Origin: Planctomycetota bacterium
GTDB taxonomy: Bacteria; Planctomycetota; UBA1135; UBA2386
DNA: 64,000 nucleotides
Reading direction: 5' to 3'
NCBI GenBank assembly: GCA_016713175.1
Contig: JADJPQ010000004.1
Coordinates: 372,001 to 436,000 of the forward strand
The translations under genes were made by a program, and so were the position numbers. Shown one piece after another: positions 37,561 through 46,466 of the stretch. Every line of letters begins with the position of its first letter. Position 1 is the stretch's first letter. The notes under the pieces are model-generated. The model worked only from the letters and a program-made list of their open reading frames with translations, was not told where the DNA came from and did not search any database.

Positions 37561-37659
37561 GCTTGCTCCGACGCGCTGTTGCGCTTTCGGCAGTCGCGCG
37601 TGCGGCACTTGGGCCGAACCTTCCTAGTGACCGGCGGGGCCTTGGCTACGGCTCCGTGG

Positions 37660-37953
37660 CTACCCGACTTCGTAGCGTACGATCTGGCCGTTGCACTTGT
37701 AGACCATGACCGACGGCCCATCGAAGTACAGGAAGACGCAGTTCGGGTTGTCATCGCACGGTGTCGCCCCGCCGCTTGCGTTCGGCGGTGATTTCGCTGC
37801 TCCTTTCGGTTCCTGGAGCGCGGCCTCGAGCAGTGCCAGGGCCGCCGCGCGCAGGGCTTTGCCGCGCAGCTTCGAACCGCTGCTGTCGAGACGAAGACGC
37901 AGGATGTCGAACTTCGCCTTGTTGAACTGACTCTTCTTCTTCTTCGCAGCCAT
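37660..37953 (-). CDS. Small basic protein of unknown function
   Basis: 97 aa. The N-terminus is very Lys-rich (MAAKKKKSQFNKAKFDILRL), the centre is a helix with Ala-rich faces (KALRAAALALLEAALQE), and the C-terminus has a pair of Cys (PCDDNPNC) and a beta strand (VFLYFDGPSVMVYKCNGQIV). No signal peptide or membrane helix. I do not recognise it. It starts 21 bases after the kinase gene on the same strand, so it is likely the last gene of that transcript. Confidence 0.55.
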   Translation of the reverse strand: MAAKKKKSQFNKAKFDILRLRLDSSGSKLRGKALRAAALALLEAALQEPKGAAKSPPNASGGATPCDDNPNCVFLYFDGPSVMVYKCNGQIVRYEVG

Positions 37954-37974
37954 CGTGATTTCCCGATCGGGCGG

Positions 37975-40161
37975 TCAACGATGCAGCGGTATCCGATACC
38001 TCACCAACCGGATGCCGTGCCTCTCCTGGGTCGCGGTCTGGGTGATGCCACCGGGGCCATTCGCCCCTGGGAACGCCACCAGCGGCGGCGCCCGGTACGT
38101 GTCCGCCATCAGCCACTCGCTGGCATTGCCGCGGATCCAATGCGCGCCGCACGTCGACTTGTCCGTGTGCGGCGGAGCGTCGACCGGCAGGCGCTCGCCA
38201 GGGGGCCGGGTTTCGCCGATGGCCCCCGCGGCGGCCCGTTCCCAATGCCCTCGCGTCGGCAGCATGGCACCCAGGGAGGTCGCCAGGCGCCACGCTGCCC
38301 AGAAGTCGGCAAGTGCCGGCAGCGTGGACCTGATTCCGGCGGCAGGCGTCGCCAGCATGGCGGGCAACGCGTCGGCGGGTTCTTGCGGGTGCGCGTTGTT
38401 CGACAGGTGGTCACCCGCCAGCGCTTCGCGGGTGTGCAGCTTCAAGAACGCGCCAAAGGGCCCTTCTCCGAACTCATGACGGAGCACGAAGAGGGGCGCA
38501 CCATCGGTTGCGATGCCGACCGTCGGCGCGGGCGGAACCGGCAGCCAGGGTTCGCCGGGAAGCCAGTTGCGCAGGCCCTCGAGCGTGTGGCGGACCGCGG
38601 TCCAGGGGGCCTGGGCTGCAGCGGGTTCCTCGGTCGGGCCGGCGGGTGCGAACTCGCGCAGATAGAACAGGCACAGTGGGTCTTGTTCGTCCCACCACAG
38701 CGAAGCGTGAACCGGCACGACCAGCAGCCAGGTGTAGCCGGGCCGTGCCAGCAGCGTCGTGCCGGCGATGGGCCTGACGAACGTATCCAGTGACGGCGGC
38801 GGGTCGGTGACACTGCACAACGCGACCTGGAACGTGTCGGTGGCAGCGATTTCGACGGCCGCGAGGCCGCAGGTCCGGGCCATGTGTCGCAAGGCGTCCG
38901 GGGCATCGGCGAGCCGCTCGTTCAGCGGTTGCAGCAGGTCGTCCTGACGGCGCGGCGACAGTGCGTGCCACATCCGCAGCAGGTCCGGATCGCGGTCGCG
39001 GGCCGCAGTGGCGAGGCTGGCGGCGCGGTTGCGATCGAGCAGCCAGTCGCGGACCAGGAGCCCACCGACGGCCAGCGCAGCCACGGTCAGCGTGAGCAGC
39101 ACCGCGCGCCGATGGTGACGCCAGGTCCGGCCGACCGAGAACGGAATGTGGATCGGCAGCTGCCGCTCGCAGCGCAGCAGATCGGCCAGCAAGGCCGCGG
39201 CATCGGGGTAGCGATCGCGCGGGTCGAGCTCGAGTGCCCGCGTCAGCACCTGCGTCAGTGGCCGCGGCAGGTCCGGCCGGAGGCGGGACAGGCGGGGCAG
39301 CCGCCAGGTCGACGGTGGTTCCATCGGCCGTTGGTGCAGTGGCGACCAGCCCGTCAGGCAGTCGAACAATGTTGCGCCGAGGGAGAACACATCGGACGCG
39401 GCCGTGCACCGGCCGGCGCCGGCCTGTTCCGGGCTCCAATAGTGCGGCGTGCCCGAACGGTGGTCGACGCGCGTGATGGTCGACACTCCCTCCTGGTGCG
39501 CCATGCCGAAGTCGGTGATCACGGCGCGAATGCCGTCGTCGACCAGCATCACGTTGGCCGGCTTGATGTCGCGATGGATCAGGTTGATCGCATGCAGGTG
39601 GTCGAGGCCACGGGCGATCTGCAGGCCGATGCCGATCACCCAGTCGGTGTGGTCCTTGGTTCGCAGGCCAGCAGGCACGTCGTCGGGGCGGAGTGTTCGC
39701 GACGGGGCGATGCGTTCGCGCTCATCCGGCGACAACACGCGGGTCGCGTCGGGATCGCTCGGCGGAGTGGTCGTCGGTGTGACCTGCGCGGCGTCTGCTG
39801 GCAGCGGCATCCGGGCGATGCCGGCGCGCCGGTTGCACTCCTTCGCCAGGCTCTCGCCGGCCAGCAGGTCCATCACCAGATAGGAAGCACTCGCCGTGGT
39901 CAGCAGTTCGTGCACGGCGACGACATGTGGTGAGTCGACGGTCTGCAGCAGCCGGGCCTCACGGCGCAAGCGGGCGATCGCGTCGGGCTGGTGGCGGTCG
40001 AGATCGTCGTGGCGGACGACCTTGATGGCGAATCGCCGTTCGTCGGCCAGTCGAACGCCGAGCATCACGTCGGCCTGGGCACCGCGGCCGAGTCGACCGA
40101 GCAGGCGGTAGCCGGGCGGATCCTGTTCGGGCTGTTGCCGTTCGTGCGCGCTCACCATCAC
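37975..40161 (-). CDS. Hanks-type Ser/Thr kinase with sulfatase-modifying-factor-like C-terminus
   Basis: 728 aa. The kinase domain has a divergent loop (LGRGAQADVMLG, so the third loop Gly is Ala30), Lys47 in FAIKVV, HRDIKPAN starting at 196, DFG at 217-219 and PEQ in HYWSPEQ. A Pro/Thr/Asp-rich insert of about 60 residues (110-170) separates the two lobes. A transmembrane helix lies around 350-372. The last 100 residues resemble the formylglycine-generating enzyme (FGE/SUMF1) fold: MLPTRGHWERAAAG, GNASEWLMADTYR and GIRLVRYRI match the usual RLPTEAEWE, GNVWEW and GFR blocks. The FGE active-site pair is not evident, so it is more likely a binding module, as in some kinase fusions. Confidence 0.85.
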   Translation of the reverse strand: MMVSAHERQQPEQDPPGYRLLGRLGRGAQADVMLGVRLADERRFAIKVVRHDDLDRHQPDAIARLRREARLLQTVDSPHVVAVHELLTTASASYLVMDLLAGESLAKECNRRAGIARMPLPADAAQVTPTTTPPSDPDATRVLSPDERERIAPSRTLRPDDVPAGLRTKDHTDWVIGIGLQIARGLDHLHAINLIHRDIKPANVMLVDDGIRAVITDFGMAHQEGVSTITRVDHRSGTPHYWSPEQAGAGRCTAASDVFSLGATLFDCLTGWSPLHQRPMEPPSTWRLPRLSRLRPDLPRPLTQVLTRALELDPRDRYPDAAALLADLLRCERQLPIHIPFSVGRTWRHHRRAVLLTLTVAALAVGGLLVRDWLLDRNRAASLATAARDRDPDLLRMWHALSPRRQDDLLQPLNERLADAPDALRHMARTCGLAAVEIAATDTFQVALCSVTDPPPSLDTFVRPIAGTTLLARPGYTWLLVVPVHASLWWDEQDPLCLFYLREFAPAGPTEEPAAAQAPWTAVRHTLEGLRNWLPGEPWLPVPPAPTVGIATDGAPLFVLRHEFGEGPFGAFLKLHTREALAGDHLSNNAHPQEPADALPAMLATPAAGIRSTLPALADFWAAWRLATSLGAMLPTRGHWERAAAGAIGETRPPGERLPVDAPPHTDKSTCGAHWIRGNASEWLMADTYRAPPLVAFPGANGPGGITQTATQERHGIRLVRYRIPLHR

Positions 40162-40295
40162 TTCCGACTCTTCTCCCGCACTGCGGGACTGCCGAGAGCA
40201 TAGCCGGATGTGCGCTTCCCGCCAGGGGATGGCCCCGCGCGTCTCGTGTGCGCGTCAGTTCCCTGCGCCGCGAGTGCTGGCGCTGTCCGCTCTGG

Positions 40296-40424
40296 CTACG
40301 CCGCTTGCTGGCGTGCCGCCGTTCGACGCCAGAACAACAGGCCGAGGCCGAACGCGAACGGCAGCAGCGGGAACAGCAACGGCCAGGTCGCTGACGGTTC
40401 GTTGTCGAGCGTGCACTGCGTCGA
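40296..40424 (-). pseudogene. Orphan C-terminal membrane tail
   Basis: On the minus strand a frame ending at a TAG (40296-40298) encodes STQCTLDNEPSATWPLLFP and then a hydrophobic helix ending in LLFWRRTAARQQAA, a classic C-terminal membrane anchor or sorting tail with basic stop-transfer residues. No ATG, GTG or TTG start lies in that frame before a stop near 40450. It sits within the 418-base gap between the kinase start and the metalloprotease start (40162-40579), where nothing else was recognised. It may be the end of a decayed gene or have a frameshift upstream. Confidence 0.35.
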
Positions 40425-40579
40425 CCCGACCGTCGCTCGTCGACCTGAACGTCGTGCACGGCGCCACCACGACCGGGGGCGCGGAGCGGCGGGGCAGCGG
40501 GAGGCAACCTACCGGCGGCGGTCGGGATTGTTCTCCCTGCCCGCAACTCGCCGGAAATCGGTACTATCGGACCGCGAAC

Positions 40580-41890
40580 ATGCGGGTCGCTGCGATGGTG
40601 TTGTGGTCGTGCGTCGCCGTACCGGCTCAGGGCAGTACCGTACCCGGCAAGCCGTTCGCGATCCGCGTGCACTTCCAGGACGATGCGATCGCGCAGCACG
40701 CGGCCGAACTGGCGGCAGCGACCTGGGCGTTCGGCAAGACCGCGTTGCGGCTGGATCCGGCAACGGTCGATCGCAGCAAATTCGAGGTCCACATCTACCG
40801 CGATGCCAAGGCCTACCATGCGGCGGGCGAACGGCTGCGGTCGGTGCACCATCGCGATGCCCCGGGTTTCGCCGACTTCAAGTCGAAGTCCGCACACTTC
40901 CTGCTCGAGGAAGCGCTCGACGAGCCGGGTTTGCCCGAGCATGCGCAGCGGCTGTTGGTGCACGAGTGCATGCACCTGGCGACCTATGCCGGCAATCCGG
41001 GTTCGGCGTTCCTGCCCGAGTGGTACATCGAGGGCCTGGCGCTGTGGACGGAAGGCGAAGTGTTGCGGCAGCGGCTGGCGCTGGCTGCGGTCGACGATGA
41101 CCCGTATGAACAGCGCTACAACCAGCACGCGCAGAAGGCGATCGCGGCGGGGGAGTTCCCGACGCTGCGGCAGATCATGGCGCAAGACCTGAAGGGCGTG
41201 ACCCGCCGGCAACGCTATGTGGTCTACCGGCAGTTGCTGCGGTTCCTGCACGGTCGCGGCGATCTCGCGGCGCGGTTGTGGGGCGCCAGCAACATTGCGT
41301 GGGGGCCTGCGGTCGTCGAGCGCTTGCGCGACCTGGTCGCCGCGGAGACGAACGGTGGGCTCGATGCGCTCGACGAGGAACTGCGGGCGTTCGTCGGCAA
41401 GCGTGCGGTGCCGGCGCCACAACCGGCGGTGCCGGTGCCGGTCGCCGATGCGCAGGGTCAGCCGGGGCAGCCGGGGTTCTTGCCGGGATCACCACAGGTT
41501 CGCTGGGTCGGGACGCATGGTCGGCGCGAACTGGAGTTCTCGGCCTCGGTGACGCTGCGCGGACAGGTGCCGCAGGCGGACCTGGCGTTCGAACGCGGCG
41601 GCGAACGTTGGCTGCGCGTGACGATCCATGGTGGCGACGGGATCCACGTCAGCGAACGACAACCAGACGGCGCGTGGCGCGAACTCGGTGTCCACCTCGC
41701 AGCGGCGGAAGTGGTGGCCGACAAGCCGATCCAGATCCGCGTGCTGGCCCGCGCCGGCAAGCTGGAGGTCGAACTGGCGAAGAAGCGCGTGCTGGCGATC
41801 CCGATCGCCGGCCTCGATCTGCAGTGTCGCTGGGGACTCGGCGGGCCGATCGGCAGCAGGGCGCGCTGGTCGGATGTCCGCGTGAAGTGA
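40580..41890 (+). CDS. Exported gluzincin-like zinc metalloprotease
   Basis: 436 aa from the ATG that starts a signal peptide (MRVAAMVLWSCVAVPAQG). Zinc site: LLVHECMHLATYAG gives HExxH, and EWYIEGLALWTEGE supplies the downstream Glu, an arrangement found in MA-clan (DUF1570-like) peptidases of planctomycetes. After about residue 290 a Pro/Ala linker leads to a beta-sandwich domain (RELEFSASVTLRG, LRVTIHGGDGIHV) that resembles a laminin-G/concanavalin-type fold. Expected in the periplasm or outside. The 3' end is 3 bases from the convergent LigD gene. Confidence 0.75.
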   Translation: MRVAAMVLWSCVAVPAQGSTVPGKPFAIRVHFQDDAIAQHAAELAAATWAFGKTALRLDPATVDRSKFEVHIYRDAKAYHAAGERLRSVHHRDAPGFADFKSKSAHFLLEEALDEPGLPEHAQRLLVHECMHLATYAGNPGSAFLPEWYIEGLALWTEGEVLRQRLALAAVDDDPYEQRYNQHAQKAIAAGEFPTLRQIMAQDLKGVTRRQRYVVYRQLLRFLHGRGDLAARLWGASNIAWGPAVVERLRDLVAAETNGGLDALDEELRAFVGKRAVPAPQPAVPVPVADAQGQPGQPGFLPGSPQVRWVGTHGRRELEFSASVTLRGQVPQADLAFERGGERWLRVTIHGGDGIHVSERQPDGAWRELGVHLAAAEVVADKPIQIRVLARAGKLEVELAKKRVLAIPIAGLDLQCRWGLGGPIGSRARWSDVRVK

Positions 41891-41893
41891 CGC

Positions 41894-43930
41894 TCACCCT
41901 TCCCGCAGCACCTGCTGCAGCGCTTCGATCGCCGGCAGCAGATCCTGCCGATCTTCCAACAGCGGCCGCAGCAGATCACCGCGTTCGCTCACCCGGCCCG
42001 GCATGTTGAAGATCGAGAAGCGCGACGGATGCAGATCGTCGTCCTCGAGTTCATCCCACGCCAGCGGCGCCGACACTTGCGCTCCGCGGACCGGCCGCGC
42101 CGAATATGGCGGCACGATCGTCTGGCTGCGCCGGTTCTGCAGGAAGTCGAGGTAGACCTTGCCATCGCGAGCGTCGGGCAGCCGTTCGACCGTCGCGATC
42201 GACGGCAGTTGCCGCACCAGCACGCGCGCCACCGCCTCGGTGAACATCTTGCTGTGGTCGTAGGAGTAGCCCGGCTGCAGCGGGATCACGATGTGGATGC
42301 CCTTCTTGCCCGAGGTCTTCAGCAGCGGCCGCAATCCGATCCCGCGCAGCAGCTTGCCGGCCGCGCGCGCGATCCGCACCACGTGTGGCCAAGGCGCTTC
42401 CTTGGGATCGAGGTCGAGCAGTGCGAAGTCCGGCGCGTCCGGCGTCGCCGCGCGCGACAGCCACGGATGCAGGTCGATCGAGCCCAGATTGATCGCGTAC
42501 AGCAACTGTTCGCGCGTGTCGATCACATGGTGCGGTGTGACGCCGCCATCGTGCGGGACCGGTGTGGTCCGGACCCAATCCGGCGTGCCATCCTTGGCCT
42601 CGCGTTGATAGAACGATTTGCCGTCGATGCCGTCGGGAAAGCGGTTCAGGTGCACCGGCCGGTCGCGCAGATGCGGCAACAGCACGTCGGCGATCTGGTC
42701 GTAGTAGGCCAGCAGGTCGCCTTTGGTGTAGCCCTCGGCCGGCCACCAGACCTTGTCGAGGTTGGTCAGCCGCACGCGCGAACGGGCGGTCGGCGGTCGT
42801 GTCGCGGTGGGCGCGGCTCGCGGGGCCGCCGCGGGGTTGCTGCCGACCGGGATGCGCAACCAGTCGGCGGACGGACCGTCGACGAAGGCGCCGGTTGCGC
42901 GCTTGCCGACTGCCGCCGGCAATCCTGCTTGGGCGATCACGTCGAGCAGTTGCGGGCCGCTGCCGGTGACGTGGTCGACGTACAGTACCCCAGGGTTTGG
43001 CGCGACGATCGCACGGAGCGCCGCCTTGCGATCGAGCAGCGGCAACGGCCGCAGGTCGTAGTCCTCCCAGAACAGCAGATCGAAGGCGTAGAACACGACG
43101 CCGTGGCCATCGCCGGCCAGCGCGCGGGCGAGGGACTCGCGACAGGGTCGTTGCGCCGCATCGAGGGCCACCAGCACTCCATCGAGCACCGCCGATTCGG
43201 CCCGCAGGCGAAGTGCGCCATGAGCGACTGCGGGCGGCAATGGGACTCCGCGCACGTCGATCGCATCGCCGCGCTTCTGCAGCAACGCGCGCTGGCCGAT
43301 GAACTCCATCTCGAACAACCAGCCCGGATCGACGAACGGACCGGCGGTGCCGCCGATGCGTTGTTGGCCTGGAGCTGCGAGGAACGGCGACTCCGGCGCA
43401 TGGCCGAGTTCGACTCCGAGCGCGCTGTCGCGCGAGGTTCCGGCGTAGCGGTCCTTGCTCTTGAACAGCAGCCAGGTGTTCTTGCCCTGCGTCGTCTTGA
43501 CCAGATGCCACTCGCCGCGCAGCCGGCGCCCGCGCAGCACGATCTTGACTTCGCCGAGCTGCATCGCCGTTGGCCAGTCCGGCACCTTGACCAGGTCGTA
43601 ACGGCCGCGATCCCAGATCTGCATCGTGCCGGCGCCGTACTGTCCCCGCGGGATGCGGCCGTGGAAATGTTCGTATTCCAACGGATGGTCCTCCGTCTGC
43701 ACCGCCAGTCGCTTGTCGCCGGGGTCGTACGAGAACCCCTTGGGCACGGCCCACGAACGCAACACGCCGCCGGTCTCGAGCCTGAGGTCGTAGTGCAGGT
43801 TGCGGGCTTCGTGACGGTGTACGACGAACACCGGCGCGCGCGGCGCGGCCGCGTCGGCCGGACCGCCAGTCGGTTCGGGCGTCGCGTCGAAGTCGCGCTT
43901 CTTGCGGTAGTCGTCGAGCGGGTCGGCCAT
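41894..43930 (-). CDS. ligD: LigD-type DNA repair protein (PE, degenerate ligase, POL)
   Basis: 678 aa; PE-LIG-POL proteins of this order are usually above 800. The phosphoesterase domain (about 30-170) is intact: HRHEARNLHYDLRLE and EHFHGRIPRGQYGAG. The ligase domain (about 195-362) has lost motif I: EMEFIGQR (207-214) replaces the usual ExKxDGxR, with Glu209 at the adenylated Lys and Ile211 at the Asp. Motif III (FYAFDLLFWED) remains, and motif V ends WLRIPVG. The OB fold is absent: the polymerase domain starts about 25 residues later (about 385-678), with DLDP (506-509), TSGKKGIHIVIPL and VYLDFLQNRRSQTIVPPY, which look active. It should fill ends in NHEJ but not seal them by itself. No Ku gene is in the window. 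Confidence 0.88.
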   Translation of the reverse strand: MADPLDDYRKKRDFDATPEPTGGPADAAAPRAPVFVVHRHEARNLHYDLRLETGGVLRSWAVPKGFSYDPGDKRLAVQTEDHPLEYEHFHGRIPRGQYGAGTMQIWDRGRYDLVKVPDWPTAMQLGEVKIVLRGRRLRGEWHLVKTTQGKNTWLLFKSKDRYAGTSRDSALGVELGHAPESPFLAAPGQQRIGGTAGPFVDPGWLFEMEFIGQRALLQKRGDAIDVRGVPLPPAVAHGALRLRAESAVLDGVLVALDAAQRPCRESLARALAGDGHGVVFYAFDLLFWEDYDLRPLPLLDRKAALRAIVAPNPGVLYVDHVTGSGPQLLDVIAQAGLPAAVGKRATGAFVDGPSADWLRIPVGSNPAAAPRAAPTATRPPTARSRVRLTNLDKVWWPAEGYTKGDLLAYYDQIADVLLPHLRDRPVHLNRFPDGIDGKSFYQREAKDGTPDWVRTTPVPHDGGVTPHHVIDTREQLLYAINLGSIDLHPWLSRAATPDAPDFALLDLDPKEAPWPHVVRIARAAGKLLRGIGLRPLLKTSGKKGIHIVIPLQPGYSYDHSKMFTEAVARVLVRQLPSIATVERLPDARDGKVYLDFLQNRRSQTIVPPYSARPVRGAQVSAPLAWDELEDDDLHPSRFSIFNMPGRVSERGDLLRPLLEDRQDLLPAIEALQQVLREG

Positions 43931-44033
43931 CGGATCGGCAGTTCGGCACCGGTGCATGCCTGTTGCAACCGTCCACGTGGGGCGGCGGCGGGCGTGGCCG
44001 TAATCGCCAGTGGACCACGATACGGAACCAGAC

Positions 44034-44657
44034 ATGAAACGACTGCTCCTTGTGTGTGCGATGTTCGCCGGCCTGCTGTCGGCCCAGGAAGAACCCCGGC
44101 AGAAGCCCGAGCGCGAGGCGCCGCGGGCCGAGATCCGCGAACGGGTGCGCGAGCGCCTGGAAGCCGTGCGCGAGCGGGCCGCGGCGGGGCAGGAACGCGC
44201 CGGCGAATGGCGTGAGCGGGCCGAGAAGCTGCGCGAGCAGCTCCGGCAACGCCAAGACCAGCGCGCCGGCGGTGAGCCGGGCGCTCGGCCGGGCCGCGGC
44301 TTCGGTCCGGTGCGGGCGGGCGGTTTCGGCGGTCCGGGCCGGGGCGCGTTCGGTCGACCGGGTCAGGGCGGTCCGCCGCCGGAGGTGATCGAGCGACTGC
44401 GTCGGATGGAGCGCCGCCTGGCCGAACTCCGGCAGCGCCTCGAGCAGCGGCAGGGTGGTGAAGCATCGCGCGGCGGTCGCGGCGAACGCGGCCGGCGCGG
44501 TGGCGACCGACGGCCTGGCGAACGTGGTCAGCGGGGCGAGCGCCGCGGCGGCAGCGAGCGCGGTCCCGGCGCCGAGCGCGGTGACCGGCGCGGCGGCCAG
44601 CAGCGCGGCCGCAGCGAGCGCCGCCGCGGTGGCGGCGATGAGGTGGTGGCGGTCTGA
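44034..44657 (+). CDS. Exported Arg/Gly-rich low-complexity protein
   Basis: 207 aa from the ATG giving MKRLLLVCAMFAGLLSAQ, a signal peptide with a predicted cut after SAQ. Residues 25-85 are a charged coiled coil (RERVRERLEAVRERAAAG), then a Gly/Pro/Phe-rich linker, a second short coiled coil (about 120-142), and a C-terminus of RGG/GGR repeats rich in Arg. No enzymatic motif. Such RGG regions bind nucleic acid or polyanions inside cells, but this protein has an export signal, so an envelope or matrix role with anionic polymers is more likely; that is inference. It is transcribed divergently from the LigD gene. Confidence 0.65.
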   Translation: MKRLLLVCAMFAGLLSAQEEPRQKPEREAPRAEIRERVRERLEAVRERAAAGQERAGEWRERAEKLREQLRQRQDQRAGGEPGARPGRGFGPVRAGGFGGPGRGAFGRPGQGGPPPEVIERLRRMERRLAELRQRLEQRQGGEASRGGRGERGRRGGDRRPGERGQRGERRGGSERGPGAERGDRRGGQQRGRSERRRGGGDEVVAV

Positions 44658-44759
44658 GCGATTGCCGACCGCCTGGCCCAAAATGGGCCGACCGGATTTC
44701 GCGCGCGCCGGGCGCCGTTCGTAGACTCGGCGCCCTTCCCAACCTCTGCGCAATCCGGC

Positions 44760-46418
44760 ATGAACCTGACTGCTCCGTCGACCGCCAAGGTCGCCTTCCT
44801 CGGCGCGCTGCTCTGCGCGCCGGTCTTCGCCCAGCAACACAAGGATCTGGGCCGCATGTGGACCTTCGAGAACGCGCCGATGGCGTGGTTCCAGGAGGCT
44901 TATGACTTCAAGCCATCCAAGGAGTGGCTCGAGCACGCGCAACTGTCGGCGCTGCGCTTTGGTCGCGGCTGTTCGGCGTCGTTCGTCAGCCCCGAAGGGC
45001 TGATCATGACCAACCACCACTGCGCCCGTGACAACATCGCGCAGGTCAGTGCCAAGGATCAGGACTGGTTGCGCGACGGCTTCTATGCCGGCAGCTACGA
45101 CAACGAAGTGAAACTGCCGGGACTGACCGTGCAGCAACTGCTGGCGACCAAGGACATCACCGCCGACATCAACGGCAAGATCGCCGCCGGCAAGTCGGTC
45201 GCCGATGCGACCGCCGAGGCGCAGAAGGAGGCCGAGACCGCCGATCCGACGCGTACGCACCAGATCGTCACGCTGTACCAGGGCGGCATGTTCCAGCTCT
45301 ACAGCTACCGGATCTGGGACGACATCCGACTGGTCTGTGCGCCGCACGGCCAGAGCGCGCATTTCGGCGGCGATCCGGACAACTTCTGCTTCCCGCGCTG
45401 GGGCCTCGACTTCACGTTCGTCCGCGCCTACGTCGACGGCAAGCCGGCCGACACCAGCCAGCACTTCTTCGGCTGGAACACTGCGGGCGCCAAGGAGGGC
45501 GAACTGGTGTTCGTGGTCGGCAATCCGGGGCGCACCGGTCGCCTGCAGACCTTTGCGCAGTGCGAGTTCCTGCGCGATCACTTCTATCCGACGCAGCTCG
45601 CCGGCATCCGCAGTCGGCTCGCCGATCTGAACGCCGCCGAGGACAAGGACGATCCGAAGAAGCGCGCCGAGATTCTGCGCTTCGAGAACACGCGCAAGGC
45701 GTTCGAGGGCTTCCTCGCTGGTCTGCAGGACGAGCGGATCATGGGCATCAAGCGCGCGGCCGAGGCGGCGATCCGGAAGGCGGTCAGCGAGAATGCCGAA
45801 CTGCAGAAGAAGTACGGCGACGCCTGGGACAAGATCGCGGAGCTGCAGGCCAAGAAAGCCGAAGTGTTCGGCACTCCTGAGGCCGCCAAGGCGATGCCCG
45901 GTCTGCAGGACCAGGAACGCCTCGAGCAGAAGCGCATCGGCGAAGCGTTCTTCGCGGTGCATGGCACCAACATTCCGCCCGACGCGACGCTGACGCTGCG
46001 GCTGTCGGATGGCGTCGTCAAGGGCTACAAGATGAACGGCACGGTGGCGCCGCACTTCACGTCGCTGTACGGCCTGTTCGCGCGGCACACCGAGTTCGGC
46101 GGCAAGTATCCGTTCGACCTGCCCAAGGCCTGGCTCGATGCCAAGGACAAGCTCGACCTGACCACGCCGTTCAACTTTGCGCACACCAATGACATCATCG
46201 GCGGCAACTCCGGTTCGCCGGTGCTCGACAAGGACCTGAAGGTGATCGGCCTGATCTTCGATGGCAACATCGAGAGCCTCGGCAACAACTACGTCTTCGA
46301 CGACGAGGTCGCCCGCTCGGTCTCGGTGCACCCGGCAATCATCATCGAGTCGCTGCGCAAGATCTACGGCGCCGGCAAGCTGGCGGACGAGATCGAGAAC
46401 GGCGGCAAGAAGCAGTAG
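44760..46418 (+). CDS. S46 family peptidase (dipeptidyl-peptidase 7/11 type)
   Basis: 552 aa with a signal peptide (AFLGALLCAPVFAQ). The S46 serine-protease signature is complete: SPEGLIMTNHHCARD with the catalytic His (86 or 87), SAHFGGDPDNFCFPRWG with the Asp, and IIGGNSGSPVLDKD with the nucleophile Ser. DPP7/DPP11 enzymes release dipeptides from the N-terminus of peptides in the periplasm and are about 700 aa. This one is shorter, mainly in the helical lid between His/Asp and Ser. It suggests growth on peptides. The gene lies 102 bases after the Arg/Gly-rich protein, on the same strand. Confidence 0.92.
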   Translation: MNLTAPSTAKVAFLGALLCAPVFAQQHKDLGRMWTFENAPMAWFQEAYDFKPSKEWLEHAQLSALRFGRGCSASFVSPEGLIMTNHHCARDNIAQVSAKDQDWLRDGFYAGSYDNEVKLPGLTVQQLLATKDITADINGKIAAGKSVADATAEAQKEAETADPTRTHQIVTLYQGGMFQLYSYRIWDDIRLVCAPHGQSAHFGGDPDNFCFPRWGLDFTFVRAYVDGKPADTSQHFFGWNTAGAKEGELVFVVGNPGRTGRLQTFAQCEFLRDHFYPTQLAGIRSRLADLNAAEDKDDPKKRAEILRFENTRKAFEGFLAGLQDERIMGIKRAAEAAIRKAVSENAELQKKYGDAWDKIAELQAKKAEVFGTPEAAKAMPGLQDQERLEQKRIGEAFFAVHGTNIPPDATLTLRLSDGVVKGYKMNGTVAPHFTSLYGLFARHTEFGGKYPFDLPKAWLDAKDKLDLTTPFNFAHTNDIIGGNSGSPVLDKDLKVIGLIFDGNIESLGNNYVFDDEVARSVSVHPAIIIESLRKIYGAGKLADEIENGGKKQ

Positions 46419-46466
46419 CTCGGGTCCCGGCGTCGAAACGAACGGCGCCGATTCACGCCGTCGCGC

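Noticed and set aside
42051..46331. Very long minus-strand frame across LigD, the Arg/Gly-rich gene and the S46 peptidase
   Set aside because: Overlaps three better-supported genes, two of them on the opposite strand; its product is low-complexity His/Arg/Val-rich sequence.
46419..46466. Short inverted repeat between the S46 and Nudix genes as a terminator
   Set aside because: Only a 6-base stem with no T run; too weak in this base composition.
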